DNA of 64,000 nt from Pseudomonadota bacterium. GTDB taxonomy: Bacteria; Pseudomonadota; Alphaproteobacteria; Sphingomonadales; Sphingomonadaceae. Positions 52,420 to 60,085 of the stretch are shown piece after piece; within the stretch, counting starts at the first letter, position 1; the number at the start of each line of letters is the position of its first letter. Where the stretch lies: positions 1 to 64,000 of the forward strand of contig JAKPHK010000061.1 of the NCBI GenBank assembly GCA_029550345.1, written 5' to 3'. The position numbers and the translations under genes were made by a program. The notes under the pieces were generated by a model. That model worked only from the letters and a program-made list of their open reading frames with translations, was not told where the DNA came from and did not search any database.

Positions 52420-53577
52420 ATGAATGACAGCGATGAGATGAATGAGATTCGCCGCGCCGTGCAGGCGCTGTGCGCCGATTTCCCGGGCGAATACTGGCGC
52501 CATAAGGATGCCGCGCGGGCCTATCCCGGGGAATTCGTTGATGCGCTGACCCGTTCCGGGTTCCTGGCCGCGCTTATTCCCGAAGAATTCGGCGGCTCCG
52601 GCCTCAGCCTTGAAGCGGCGGCCGTGATCATGGAGGAGATCCAGGCGGCGGGCTGCAACGGAGCTTCGGCGCACGCCCAGATGTATATCATGAACACCCT
52701 GCTGCGTTACGGCAGTGCCGAACAGAAGGCGCGGTATCTGCCGAAGATCGCCAGCGGGGAGCTGCGATTGCAGGCCTTCGGCGTTTCCGAACCGACCAGC
52801 GGCACCGATACGCTTTCGCTTCGGACAACGGCGGTGCGCGATGGCGATAGTTATGTGGTCAATGGCCAGAAGATCTGGACCAGCCGGGCTGAGCATTCCG
52901 ATCTGATGCTGCTGCTTGCGCGGACCACGCCGCGCGATCAGGTGGCGAAGAAGACCGATGGTCTGTCGATCTTCCTGGTCGATATGCGCGAAGTCGTTGG
53001 CAAGGGTATGGCGATCAAGCCGATCCGGACGATGATGAATCACTCAACCACCGAAGTGTTCTTCGATGAAATGCGGATCCCGGCCTCAAGCCTGATCGGA
53101 GAAGAGGGGAAGGGGTTCCGCTATGTGCTTTCGGGAATGAATGCCGAGCGAATCCTGATCGGTGCCGAATGTATTGGCGATGCCAAATGGTTCATCCGCA
53201 AGGCGACTGATTATGCCGGCGATCGCGAGGTCTTCGCGCGGCCGATCGGGCAGAACCAGGGCGTTCAGTTCCCGATCGCGCGCTGCTATGCCCAGATGCG
53301 CGCCGCCGAACTGATGGTCCGCCATGCCGCGCAGGTCTATGATCAGGGCGGCAATCCGGGGGAGGAGGCCAACATGGCCAAGCTGCTGGCGAGCGAGGCC
53401 AGCTGGGCCGCCGCCGATATGTGCGTCCAGACCCACGGCGGCTTCGGTTTTGCCGAGGAATACGATGTCGAACGCAAGTTTCGTGAAGCCCGGCTCTATA
53501 CAGTGGCGCCGATCAGCACCAATCTGATCCTGAGCTACATCGCCGAACACGTGCTCGGCCTGCCGCGCAGTTACTGA
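52420..53577 (+). CDS. Acyl-CoA dehydrogenase
   Basis: The 385-residue flavoprotein has the acyl-CoA dehydrogenase order: N-terminal helical domain, then FGVSEPTSGTDTLSL and VVNGQKIWTSRAEHSDLMLL in the middle, and THGGFGFAEEYDVERKFREA near the end. The C-terminal YTVAPISTNL replaces the common Y-E-G-T stretch that carries the catalytic Glu in medium-chain enzymes, so the base may lie elsewhere. AAGGA is 8 nt before ATG 52420. The TTAA-type operator lies just upstream. Confidence 0.92.
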   Translation: MNDSDEMNEIRRAVQALCADFPGEYWRHKDAARAYPGEFVDALTRSGFLAALIPEEFGGSGLSLEAAAVIMEEIQAAGCNGASAHAQMYIMNTLLRYGSAEQKARYLPKIASGELRLQAFGVSEPTSGTDTLSLRTTAVRDGDSYVVNGQKIWTSRAEHSDLMLLLARTTPRDQVAKKTDGLSIFLVDMREVVGKGMAIKPIRTMMNHSTTEVFFDEMRIPASSLIGEEGKGFRYVLSGMNAERILIGAECIGDAKWFIRKATDYAGDREVFARPIGQNQGVQFPIARCYAQMRAAELMVRHAAQVYDQGGNPGEEANMAKLLASEASWAAADMCVQTHGGFGFAEEYDVERKFREARLYTVAPISTNLILSYIAEHVLGLPRSY

Positions 53578-54095
53578 AACGGCAAGACCGGGCTGGCGGT
53601 GGAGGTGCGCTTGCCCGCTGTCGGCAATAACACCATCCGCCCGCGCTTCGGGCTCCAGGTGAATTCGCCGGGACACGCCTCAGCACCGAAACCGCCGCAC
53701 TGGGTGCCGTGGAAATCGAACACGAACACGATCCTGCCCTGGCGCTCGGCGCTTTGGTGTTCGCGGACCTGACGATCAAAAACCCGCAGCGGTGATCCAG
53801 TCTTTCGGCCCAGCCAGAGCTGATACCGGCATCCGCCGGTTCCGCACCAGGCAGACCCGAAGGCATTGAAATCGACCTGCCAATCCTGGATTCCGTCACG
53901 GTTGATATCAACCGGCCTGATCGCTGCGCGGATTTCCGCCGGGCTGTGCGGCGTAAAATCCCCTTTGAGCTGACGCTTCAGAACCCGTGCAATTTCCCCT
54001 TTCGGATCGGCGCCAGTCCGGGCGGAAGCCGGAATTGACAGCAACGTTGCGGATGCGAGCGCCAAGAGGAATGCGGATGCAGCAGGGCGATACAT
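53571..54095 (-). CDS. Secreted protein with EF-hand-like calcium loop
   Basis: The 174-residue product has a signal peptide (MYRPAASAFLLALASATLLS, cleavage near ASA-RT) and a D-I-N-R-D-G-I-Q-D-W loop that resembles an EF-hand or dockerin calcium site, followed by a Cys-containing domain (SAWCGTGGCRYQLW and GTQCGGFGAEACPG). ATG 54095 opens the signal peptide. Function unknown. It lies just left of the tRNA fragment, so it is the last chromosomal gene before the island. Confidence 0.6.
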   Translation of the reverse strand: MYRPAASAFLLALASATLLSIPASARTGADPKGEIARVLKRQLKGDFTPHSPAEIRAAIRPVDINRDGIQDWQVDFNAFGSAWCGTGGCRYQLWLGRKTGSPLRVFDRQVREHQSAERQGRIVFVFDFHGTQCGGFGAEACPGEFTWSPKRGRMVLLPTAGKRTSTASPVLPFQ

Positions 54096-54183
54096 GATTG
54101 TGGGGCTCCCAAAAGGATGGGCAGCCATAGCGGTAAAAAGGGCAATAACCGTTGGATCAACGCGACACTGTGGGAGAGGGAGG

Positions 54184-54228
54184 TGGTGGACGCACTAGGG
54201 CTCGAACCTAGGACCCGCTGATTTAGAG
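54184..54228 (-). other. 3' half of a tRNA gene: probable attachment-site scar
   Basis: On the minus strand, this 45-nt piece reads as the end of a tRNA: part of an anticodon loop and stem (TCAGC), a 5-nt variable region, a perfect T-arm (CTAGG-TTCGAGC-CCTAG), the acceptor strand TGCGTCC, an A discriminator and an encoded CCA. The 5' half is absent upstream. Such half-genes arise when a tRNA-targeting integrase inserts an element. The amino acid cannot be fixed, because the anticodon loop is at the break point. Confidence 0.75.
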
Positions 54229-54293
54229 CAATCTTTCCGTCCGGATGTGTTCGCGTGCGACCGCATCGATGTGCAGGTGTCCAGAGGATCTGG

Positions 54294-54683
54294 TCAACTG
54301 ACCGCGATCCCGTCGAGGATCGGACAATCGGGTCTGCTGTCGCCGCTGCACCCTTCGGCCAGTTCCAGCAAGGCGCGACGCATGGCTTCAAGTGCTGCGG
54401 CCTTGCGACCAAGATCATCGGCATGTGCCAGGGCAACGGCCTTCACTTCACTGCTCGTCCGCTCGCGGTTGTCCCATAGGCCGAGGAGAGTGGCGATCTC
54501 CTCAAGCGAGAAGCCAAGGCCGCGGGCGTTGGCAATGAAGCGCAGGCGCTCGATCGATTGCGGCGAATAATCCCTGTAACCATTGTCGCGTCGGTCAGTG
54601 GGCGGCATCAACCCTACGCGCTCATAGTGCCGGATCATCCGCTCCGACACGCCAGTGGTCTTCGATGCCTGTCCGATGTTCAT
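54294..54683 (-). CDS. cueR: Copper-responsive MerR-family activator CueR
   Basis: The 129-residue MerR protein has the N-terminal winged helix ([20 protein letters not shown]), a dimerisation helix, and the CueR metal-binding loop Cys-x7-Cys in GCSGDSRPDCPI. That spacing, with the following P-I, matches E. coli CueR and marks a Cu(I)/Ag(I) sensor. Its ATG overlaps the DUF2933 stop by 4 nt. It should act on the dyad promoter before the P-type ATPase operon, which includes cueR itself. Confidence 0.92.
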   Translation of the reverse strand: MNIGQASKTTGVSERMIRHYERVGLMPPTDRRDNGYRDYSPQSIERLRFIANARGLGFSLEEIATLLGLWDNRERTSSEVKAVALAHADDLGRKAAALEAMRRALLELAEGCSGDSRPDCPILDGIAVS

Positions 54684-54883
54684 GGCCGCTGTTCGTCGAA
54701 CTTCGGGTAGCGTCCTTGGTGGTGGCCGCCATGGAAGAAGTGCAGCAGCAGGCAGGCGAGCAGGAATGCGTAAGGGATCAGCCCGAAGAAGTGCTGCCGG
54801 TGTTCCGGATAGAGCAGGAAAGCGGCGATCAGCGCGCCCGATGCCGCGGCCAGCAGCCACGCGCGCTTGCTGGCAAGGTTCAT
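54680..54883 (-). CDS. DUF2933 small membrane protein
   Basis: The 67-residue protein has two hydrophobic helices and a His-rich C-terminus ([20 protein letters not shown]), the layout of DUF2933 proteins that accompany copper ATPases and CopAB genes. The His cluster may bind copper. It overlaps the ATPase stop and the cueR start by 4 nt each, so the three are one operon. Confidence 0.78.
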   Translation of the reverse strand: MNLASKRAWLLAAASGALIAAFLLYPEHRQHFFGLIPYAFLLACLLLHFFHGGHHQGRYPKFDEQRP

Positions 54884-57225
54884 AGCGCAATCCTCCTGAG
54901 ACGCAGCGAATTACCGATGACGCTGACCGAGGAAAGCGCCATCGCCGCCGCCGCGATGATCGGTGAAAGCATGATGCCGAACAGCGGGTAGAGCGCGCCC
55001 GCAGCCACCGGGATACCAGCGACGTTGTAGGCAAAGGCAAAGAACAGGTTCTGCCGGATGTTGGTCATGGTTGCGTGGCTGAGGTGCCGGGCACGCGCTA
55101 TCCCCGTCAAATCGCCCTTGAGCAGTGTGATGCCTGCGCTTTCAATCGCAACGTCTGTGCCGGTGCCCATGGCGATGCCGACATCGGCAGCGGCAAGCGC
55201 AGGGGTGTCGTTCACACCGTCGCCTGCCATCGCCACGATCCTGCCTTCGTCCCTCAAGCGCTTGACGATCGCGCTCTTTTGGTCTGGCAACACATCGGCT
55301 TCGATGTCGTCGATGCCGAGCCGCCGCGCGATGGCCTCAGCCGTGACGCGATTGTCCCCGGTCAACATGATGACATGGATACCCGCTCCGGCCAGCGCCT
55401 TGAGCGCGGCAGACGTAGTCTGCTTTACCGGATCGGCAATGCCGATGGCACCCGCAACCTTGCCATCTATGCCAAGAAAAATTGCGGTCGCCCCGTCAGC
55501 GCGCAGGGCGTCAGCACGTTGCGCCAGGGGGGCAGTCGAGACCCCTTGTTCCTGAAGAAAGCGGGCATTTCCAGCAACAAGCCGATGTCCATCGACGATG
55601 CCGGTTATGCCCTTGCCGACTGGCTGATCGACGTCGCCCGGTTCGCTGATTGCGATCCTCTTGGCTTCTGCATCTCTGACAATTGCCAGGGCTAGCGGAT
55701 GCTCGCTGCTGCGTTCGAGGCTCGCGGCAAGGCGCAGAACCTCTTGACTGTCGAACCCTTCGGCCGTCTCGATCGCAACCACCGCAGGCTTGCCTTCGGT
55801 GAGCGTGCCGGTCTTGTCGACGACAAGCGTATCGACCTTCTCCATGCGTTCGAGTGCCTCGGCGTTCTTGATGAGTATACCGGCCTGGGCACCGCGTCCG
55901 ACCCCCACCATGATCGACATCGGGGTCGCGAGGCCAAGCGCACAGGGGCAGGCGATGATCAGCACGGCCACCGCTGCGATCAGGCCATAGCCCATTGCCG
56001 GCGATGGGCCGACCAGGGACCAGACGACGAACGCGATCGCTGAGACCGCGATCACCGCCGGCACGAACCAGCCCGACACGGTGTCGGCAAGCCGCTGGAT
56101 GGGCGCACGACTGCGCTGGGCTTCTGCTACCATCTGGACGATGCGCGCCAGCATGGTGTCGCGCCCGATCTTCTCGGCGCGCATCACAATGCCGCCGGTC
56201 TGGTTTATCGTGCCACCGATCAGCTTCGACGCAGCCTCCTTGGTCACCGGCATGGACTCGCCAGTCACCATCGATTCATCGACCGTGCCGCGGCCCTCCA
56301 GTACCACGCCATCAACCGGAACCTTCTCGCCAGGGCGAACGCGTAGCGTGTCGCCGACCAGAACCTGGTCGAGTGTGATCTCCTCGTCACTACCATCGGG
56401 ACGAACCCGGCGGGCGAGCTTGGGCGAAAGGTCGAGCAATGCGCGGATCGCACCGCTGGTTGTTTCCCGGGCACGCAGTTCAAGCAGTTGGCCAAGCAAG
56501 ACCAGCACGGTAATGACCGCCGCCGCCTCGAAATAGACCGCGACTGAGCCGTCCATTGCGCGAAACGCGGGCGGGAAGATACCGGGCGCGAGCGCCGCCG
56601 CCATGCTGTAGATCCAGGCAACGCCCGTTCCCATCGCAATCAGGGTGAACATGTTGAGGTGGCCGCTCTTCACCGATGCCCAGCCGCGTTCGAAAAATGG
56701 CCAGCCCGCCCACAGGACCACCGGCGTCGCCAGAACCATCTGGATCAGGTTGGCGATGTTTCCATCCAGATAATGGCGCAGTCCGGTCAAATGCCCGCCC
56801 ATTTCGAGCGCAACCACCGGCAAAGCGAGGATGAGGCCGATTACAAAGCGCCGCTTCATGTCGGCATATTCGGGCGACGGTCCATCGTTGAGCGTCGGCG
56901 TCATCGGTTCCAAGGCCATGCCGCAGATCGGGCAGCTTCCCGGCCCCGACTGCTGGACCTCCGGATGCATCGGGCAGGTCCAGGTCGCGCCGTCTGGCAC
57001 CGGCTCTGCCGGTCGCGGCGCATCGCTCATATAACGCGATGGATCGGCCTTGAACTTGGTTAGACAGGCAACGCTGCAAAAGTAGTGATGGACGCCGTCA
57101 TGGGTCGCGACATGCGTGGTCGTCGCAGAATCGACGCTCATTCCGCAGACGGGGTCAATCACCGTCCCTGGAGCCTTCGATCCGGAATGCGCGCATTTCG
57201 CATGATCATGATGCGACTCGGTCAT
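54880..57225 (-). CDS. Copper-exporting P1B-type ATPase with YHS and HMBD domains
   Basis: The 781-residue pump has an N-terminal YHS domain (about residues 24-66, DPVCGMSVD...HYFCSVAC), a heavy-metal-binding domain at 81-107 ([20 protein letters not shown]), then the P-type core: [12 protein letters not shown] with the CPC ion site near residue 427, [11 protein letters not shown] near 470, SSEHPLA, and [16 protein letters not shown] near 668. The usual N-terminal CxxC metal domain is absent, replaced by YHS plus HMBD. GAGGAG precedes ATG 57225. Confidence 0.95.
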   Translation of the reverse strand: MTESHHDHAKCAHSGSKAPGTVIDPVCGMSVDSATTTHVATHDGVHHYFCSVACLTKFKADPSRYMSDAPRPAEPVPDGATWTCPMHPEVQQSGPGSCPICGMALEPMTPTLNDGPSPEYADMKRRFVIGLILALPVVALEMGGHLTGLRHYLDGNIANLIQMVLATPVVLWAGWPFFERGWASVKSGHLNMFTLIAMGTGVAWIYSMAAALAPGIFPPAFRAMDGSVAVYFEAAAVITVLVLLGQLLELRARETTSGAIRALLDLSPKLARRVRPDGSDEEITLDQVLVGDTLRVRPGEKVPVDGVVLEGRGTVDESMVTGESMPVTKEAASKLIGGTINQTGGIVMRAEKIGRDTMLARIVQMVAEAQRSRAPIQRLADTVSGWFVPAVIAVSAIAFVVWSLVGPSPAMGYGLIAAVAVLIIACPCALGLATPMSIMVGVGRGAQAGILIKNAEALERMEKVDTLVVDKTGTLTEGKPAVVAIETAEGFDSQEVLRLAASLERSSEHPLALAIVRDAEAKRIAISEPGDVDQPVGKGITGIVDGHRLVAGNARFLQEQGVSTAPLAQRADALRADGATAIFLGIDGKVAGAIGIADPVKQTTSAALKALAGAGIHVIMLTGDNRVTAEAIARRLGIDDIEADVLPDQKSAIVKRLRDEGRIVAMAGDGVNDTPALAAADVGIAMGTGTDVAIESAGITLLKGDLTGIARARHLSHATMTNIRQNLFFAFAYNVAGIPVAAGALYPLFGIMLSPIIAAAAMALSSVSVIGNSLRLRRIAL

Positions 57226-57257
57226 ACTTCGTACTCCTCTGGTCGCAACACTCATCA

Positions 57258-57278
57258 ACCTTGACATTATGTCAGGGT
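57258..57278 (-). promoter_or_regulatory. CueR-type operator/promoter of the ATPase operon
   Basis: On the minus strand the dyad runs ACC-C-TGACAT, a central A, then ATGTCA-A-GGT, 21 nt long, with the same length and ACC/GGT ends as the E. coli copA CueR site. TTGACC overlaps its left side as a -35, and a 19-nt spacer leads to GATGAG as a weak -10, the long spacer typical of MerR-activated promoters. It is 33 nt before the ATPase start. Confidence 0.75.
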
Positions 57279-57289
57279 CAAGGGGTAAT

Positions 57290-58216
57290 TCAACCGTTCG
57301 CCATGATCGGCTCCAGCGTACCCAGCCAGGCCACCACGGCGAGGATCGTAAGCACTGTGGACGTTTCCAGAACCAGGCTTTGCCGAAGACCACGTAACGC
57401 GGGGACCGGAGTGCCGTTGGCTGCACCAAGAGCGGGTGTCAGGCGCCAGCGGTTGACACCCGCCAGCATCAGCATTGCAGCAAACAGGGCGAGCTTGATA
57501 AGCAGGAGTTGGCCGTAGCGCGAAGCGAACAAGGCGTATGGATGCGGCAAGCCCATTAGGCTCAGGCTGTTGATGATGCCCGTGAGAACGATCAACGCGA
57601 CCGCAAGCGTCCCAACCCGCGAGAATTGTTCAAGCGCCCGATGCGCGATCCTGATCTGCGCATCGGATTGGTGCGCCAATGGCTGAAAAAGCAGCCAAGA
57701 GAACGCGGCAATTCCGCCGATCCATATAGCCGCCGCCAGCATGTGGACGATGTCGCTCAGCCGGTGGAGCGATCCAGTCCACCCTTCGGTTGCACCGGCA
57801 TGGCCAGTCCAGACCAGCGTGGCGATGGCAAGCACAGCCGAGGCAAGCAGACAGTATCTTGTAAGGCGTGGGCTTCGGCCAAGCGCCAGCGCGGCAAGCA
57901 GGGCAATTGCGACTGCCACCATGCGCACGACCCAGGCGCTGCCGATGGCGCTCTGTGTAACGATTTCCCTGAAGGCCGAGCCATCGACTTCCCAGAGGCT
58001 TGTCCCGGTCATGGCTGCGACAAGTGCGATCATGCCGGAGCCGGACAGCAGCAGTCCGAGCAGCGAAAGGAGGAGGGCAGGTTTGGCCAGCGGCAGCAAG
58101 GCAGTGCCTCGCTCCTCGGGTTTCAGCGCGTAAAGCGAGAAGGCTGTCACACCTGCCAGCACCATCAGGTCGACGTAAAGCGCGAACCGGATGGCGATGA
58201 CAGGCAGGTTGTCCAT
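57290..58216 (-). CDS. copD: Copper resistance inner-membrane protein CopD
   Basis: The 308-residue protein has about eight membrane helices and the CopD pattern, with His and Met residues in [31 protein letters not shown] and [20 protein letters not shown]. CopD works with CopC to carry copper across the inner membrane. It starts 4 nt after the copC stop. No CueR site separates them, so both are driven from the copC promoter. Confidence 0.92.
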   Translation of the reverse strand: MDNLPVIAIRFALYVDLMVLAGVTAFSLYALKPEERGTALLPLAKPALLLSLLGLLLSGSGMIALVAAMTGTSLWEVDGSAFREIVTQSAIGSAWVVRMVAVAIALLAALALGRSPRLTRYCLLASAVLAIATLVWTGHAGATEGWTGSLHRLSDIVHMLAAAIWIGGIAAFSWLLFQPLAHQSDAQIRIAHRALEQFSRVGTLAVALIVLTGIINSLSLMGLPHPYALFASRYGQLLLIKLALFAAMLMLAGVNRWRLTPALGAANGTPVPALRGLRQSLVLETSTVLTILAVVAWLGTLEPIMANG

Positions 58217-58220
58217 GTCT

Positions 58221-58604
58221 TCAGCGTACGGTGAAGCTGAAGTTGCCGCCCATGCGATGCGTGTCGGCTCCGGCCGCGCTCCAGGTCACGCGGTAAGTCC
58301 CGCTGGCAAGCGGCCGACGGAGCAGCAAAGTCATCGATTTCCTGTCATTGCCAAGCCGGGCGGTGAAACCCGTGATCGGCATCGGCGCATGGTTTGCCAT
58401 ACCCGGCATTCCGGTCATTGCGATCTCGGCCCTTGCCGTTGCGCCGATCACGGCCTCATTGAAGCGCAGTTCGACCTTTGTCGGCGCTGCGACCGTGGCA
58501 TTGGCTGTCGGGGTCGAAGACACGAGCTGCGTATGCGCGCTGGCTACCTGCGGCACGATGAGCCCCAAAGTCGCAACGGCAAAGGCAAGGCTGGGCAAAC
58601 GCAT
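58221..58604 (-). CDS. copC: Periplasmic copper-binding protein CopC
   Basis: The 127-residue protein has a signal peptide ending in ASA so that mature CopC begins with His24 (HTQLVSSTP), the N-terminal His that binds Cu(II). The C-terminal ADTHRMGGNFSFTV supplies the second His/Asp of the same site. AAGGAGATAACTG precedes the ATG. Its promoter is one of three copies of the island's ECF-type promoter, on the minus strand. Confidence 0.94.
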   Translation of the reverse strand: MRLPSLAFAVATLGLIVPQVASAHTQLVSSTPTANATVAAPTKVELRFNEAVIGATARAEIAMTGMPGMANHAPMPITGFTARLGNDRKSMTLLLRRPLASGTYRVTWSAAGADTHRMGGNFSFTVR

Positions 58605-58639
58605 CAGTTATCTCCTTGGAAATGTCTATCAGGTTGAGA

Positions 58640-58666
58640 TACGCGGCCAGGAACAGCATCCCTCAG
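58640..58666 (-). promoter_or_regulatory. ECF-type promoter of copC (copy C)
   Basis: On the minus strand CTGAGGG (58660-58666) is followed after 11 nt by GGCCGCGTA (58640-58648), 36 nt before the copC ATG. Two other copies with the same 11-nt spacing precede the sensor/sigma operon and copA. The divergent arrangement with the next copy suggests one regulator for both sides. Confidence 0.72.
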
Positions 58667-58686
58667 ATTGGGCGGGCTCAGTTTTC

Positions 58687-58713
58687 CTGAGGGATTGGGA
58701 ATATGGCCGCGTA
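58687..58713 (+). promoter_or_regulatory. ECF-type promoter of the CnrYXH-like operon (copy B)
   Basis: CTGAGGG (58687-58693), 11 nt, then GGCCGCGTA (58705-58713), 30 nt before the start of the anti-sigma-like gene. It mirrors the copC copy with 20 nt between the two CTGAGGG blocks. This would make the sigma factor positively autoregulated. Confidence 0.72.
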
Positions 58714-58742
58714 TAGGATCACAAGACCTCGGGAGACCCACC

Positions 58743-59021
58743 ATGTCCGACCTTGATCAGGCGCTCCGCCGCCTGGGCACACTTCCGGCTCCTTCGGGGC
58801 TGGCGACTATCGACGATGCTGTGCTTGCCGGACTGGCTGCGAGCTGCCGTGAGGATGCGGCCGGGTCGCGGCTGATGGGTTTTGCTGCAGCCTTGGCGCT
58901 TGTGGTCGGCGTGGCCGGTGGTGGACTGGCGGGCGGCGAACCGGCCACGGCTCAGCCAATCTCACCCTTTGCTCCCGACAATCCCCTCGCACCTTCGACC
59001 TTGCTGGATGTCCACCCGTGA
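58743..59021 (+). CDS. CnrY-like membrane anti-sigma factor
   Basis: The 92-residue protein has a cytoplasmic N-terminal part (SDLDQALRRLGTLPAPSGLA...), one membrane helix (LMGFAAALALVVGVAGGGLA) and a short periplasmic tail. The size, topology and position before an X-type sensor and an ECF sigma factor are those of CnrY/NccY anti-sigma factors; sequence similarity in this family is low, so the call rests on context. GGGAG precedes the ATG. The stop overlaps the next start (GTGA). Confidence 0.65.
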   Translation: MSDLDQALRRLGTLPAPSGLATIDDAVLAGLAASCREDAAGSRLMGFAAALALVVGVAGGGLAGGEPATAQPISPFAPDNPLAPSTLLDVHP

Positions 59022-59458
59022 ATTGGACCACGCGGCTGATCCTGATCGCGCTTGTCGCATTTGCGGCGGCGCTGGGCGGCACTTATGCCGGCCGCGTCCT
59101 GTTTGCACCGGAAAGGCAGAGCGAGACCGAACTCCACGCCTTGCTGCACAGCGAGCTCGAACTAGATGCCGCACAGGAAGCAAAGATCGAGGCAATCGAG
59201 CAGCGTTTTGCCACACGACGCAAGGCGCTCGAACTCGAGATGCGGGCCGCCAATGCCCATCTGGCCGACGCGATGGAAGTGGAACACGGCTATGGTCCGC
59301 AAGTCACGGCCGCCATCGACCACACCCACAAGGTCATGGGTGAAATGCAGAAGGAAACGCTTGAGCATCTCTTTGCCATGCGCGCCGTCCTGAGGGCTGA
59401 TCAGGCGGCCAAATTCGACAGGTCGGTTACCAGAGCCCTTACCCCAGAAGTGCGGTGA
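59018..59458 (+). CDS. CnrX-like periplasmic metal sensor
   Basis: The 146-residue protein has one N-terminal anchor (LILIALVAFAAALGGTYAGR) and a periplasmic helical hairpin. The metal ligands known from Cupriavidus CnrX (His42, His46, Glu63, His119, Met123) appear at His40, His44, Glu61, His117 and Met121, with every spacing kept (HALLH, IEQRF, HLFAM). It should sense a metal in the periplasm and release the anti-sigma factor. Start is GTG. It overlaps both neighbours by 4 nt. Confidence 0.82.
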   Translation: MNWTTRLILIALVAFAAALGGTYAGRVLFAPERQSETELHALLHSELELDAAQEAKIEAIEQRFATRRKALELEMRAANAHLADAMEVEHGYGPQVTAAIDHTHKVMGEMQKETLEHLFAMRAVLRADQAAKFDRSVTRALTPEVR

Positions 59459-60024
59459 GCCTTCCGCTGTCCGAGGGGAGCGACGGCGAGCTCGCGGCAC
59501 TGGCGCTCGCGGGCCGGCAGGACGCTTATCGCGAATTGCTGGCGCGCCACCGTGACGCTGTGTTTCGCTTGGTGCGAGCGTCAGTCGGCGATCCGCACGA
59601 GGCCCTCGACGTCACCCAGGAAACCTTCATTGCCGCATTCTCGGCCCTTGGGCGTTACGACCATGGGCGACCGTTTTTGGCATGGCTCAAGCACATCGCG
59701 CTCAACAAGTGCAGGGACTGGGGACGAAGGCGCAAGGTGCGCTCCTTCTTCACGCGCGCAGTGCCGCTCGAGATGGCTTTCGATGTTTCAGACGATGCCA
59801 TTCCCGCCGATTTGCAAGCGGCGGACCGGGCCGAGCTGGCGCGCGTGACCGCTGCCATATCCCGCTTGCCATCCCGTCTGCGCGAGGTCCTGGTCCTCCG
59901 CACGATCGATGGCCTCGGCCAGGCCGAAGCTGCCGACGTGCTCGGTGTCAGCGAGAAGACGGTCGAGACCCGCCTCTACCGGGCCAGGGGGAAATTAAAG
60001 GCGATGCTTGACGACCAGATCTGA
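59455..60024 (+). CDS. CnrH-like ECF sigma factor
   Basis: The 189-residue protein has sigma region 2 (YRELLARHRDAVFRLVRASV, then DVTQETFIAAFSALGRYDHG) and region 4 (LPSRLREVLVLRTIDGLGQA, then GVSEKTVETRLYRARGKLKA), with no regions 1 or 3, the ECF layout. Start is GTG at 59455, overlapping the sensor stop. Together with the two preceding genes it makes an anti-sigma/sensor/sigma module. Its likely targets are the three CTGAGGG-N11-GGCYGCGTA promoters, including its own. Confidence 0.9.
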   Translation: MSLPLSEGSDGELAALALAGRQDAYRELLARHRDAVFRLVRASVGDPHEALDVTQETFIAAFSALGRYDHGRPFLAWLKHIALNKCRDWGRRRKVRSFFTRAVPLEMAFDVSDDAIPADLQAADRAELARVTAAISRLPSRLREVLVLRTIDGLGQAEAADVLGVSEKTVETRLYRARGKLKAMLDDQI

Positions 60025-60047
60025 GGGCTAGGGAAAGCGGCTGCGTA
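60021..60047 (+). promoter_or_regulatory. ECF-type promoter of copAB (copy A)
   Basis: CTGAGGG (60021-60027), 11 nt, then GGCTGCGTA (60039-60047), 39 nt before the copA ATG. The first bases overlap the stop codon of the sigma gene. The spacer also keeps GGGAA at the same place as copy B. Confidence 0.72.
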
Positions 60048-60085
60048 GAGGACAATGAAGCCGTCAATCTTACCGGATACCACTC

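Noticed and set aside
54184-54300. A complete tRNA gene
   Set aside because: The bases upstream cannot pair with the acceptor strand or form a D-arm; only the 3' half is present.
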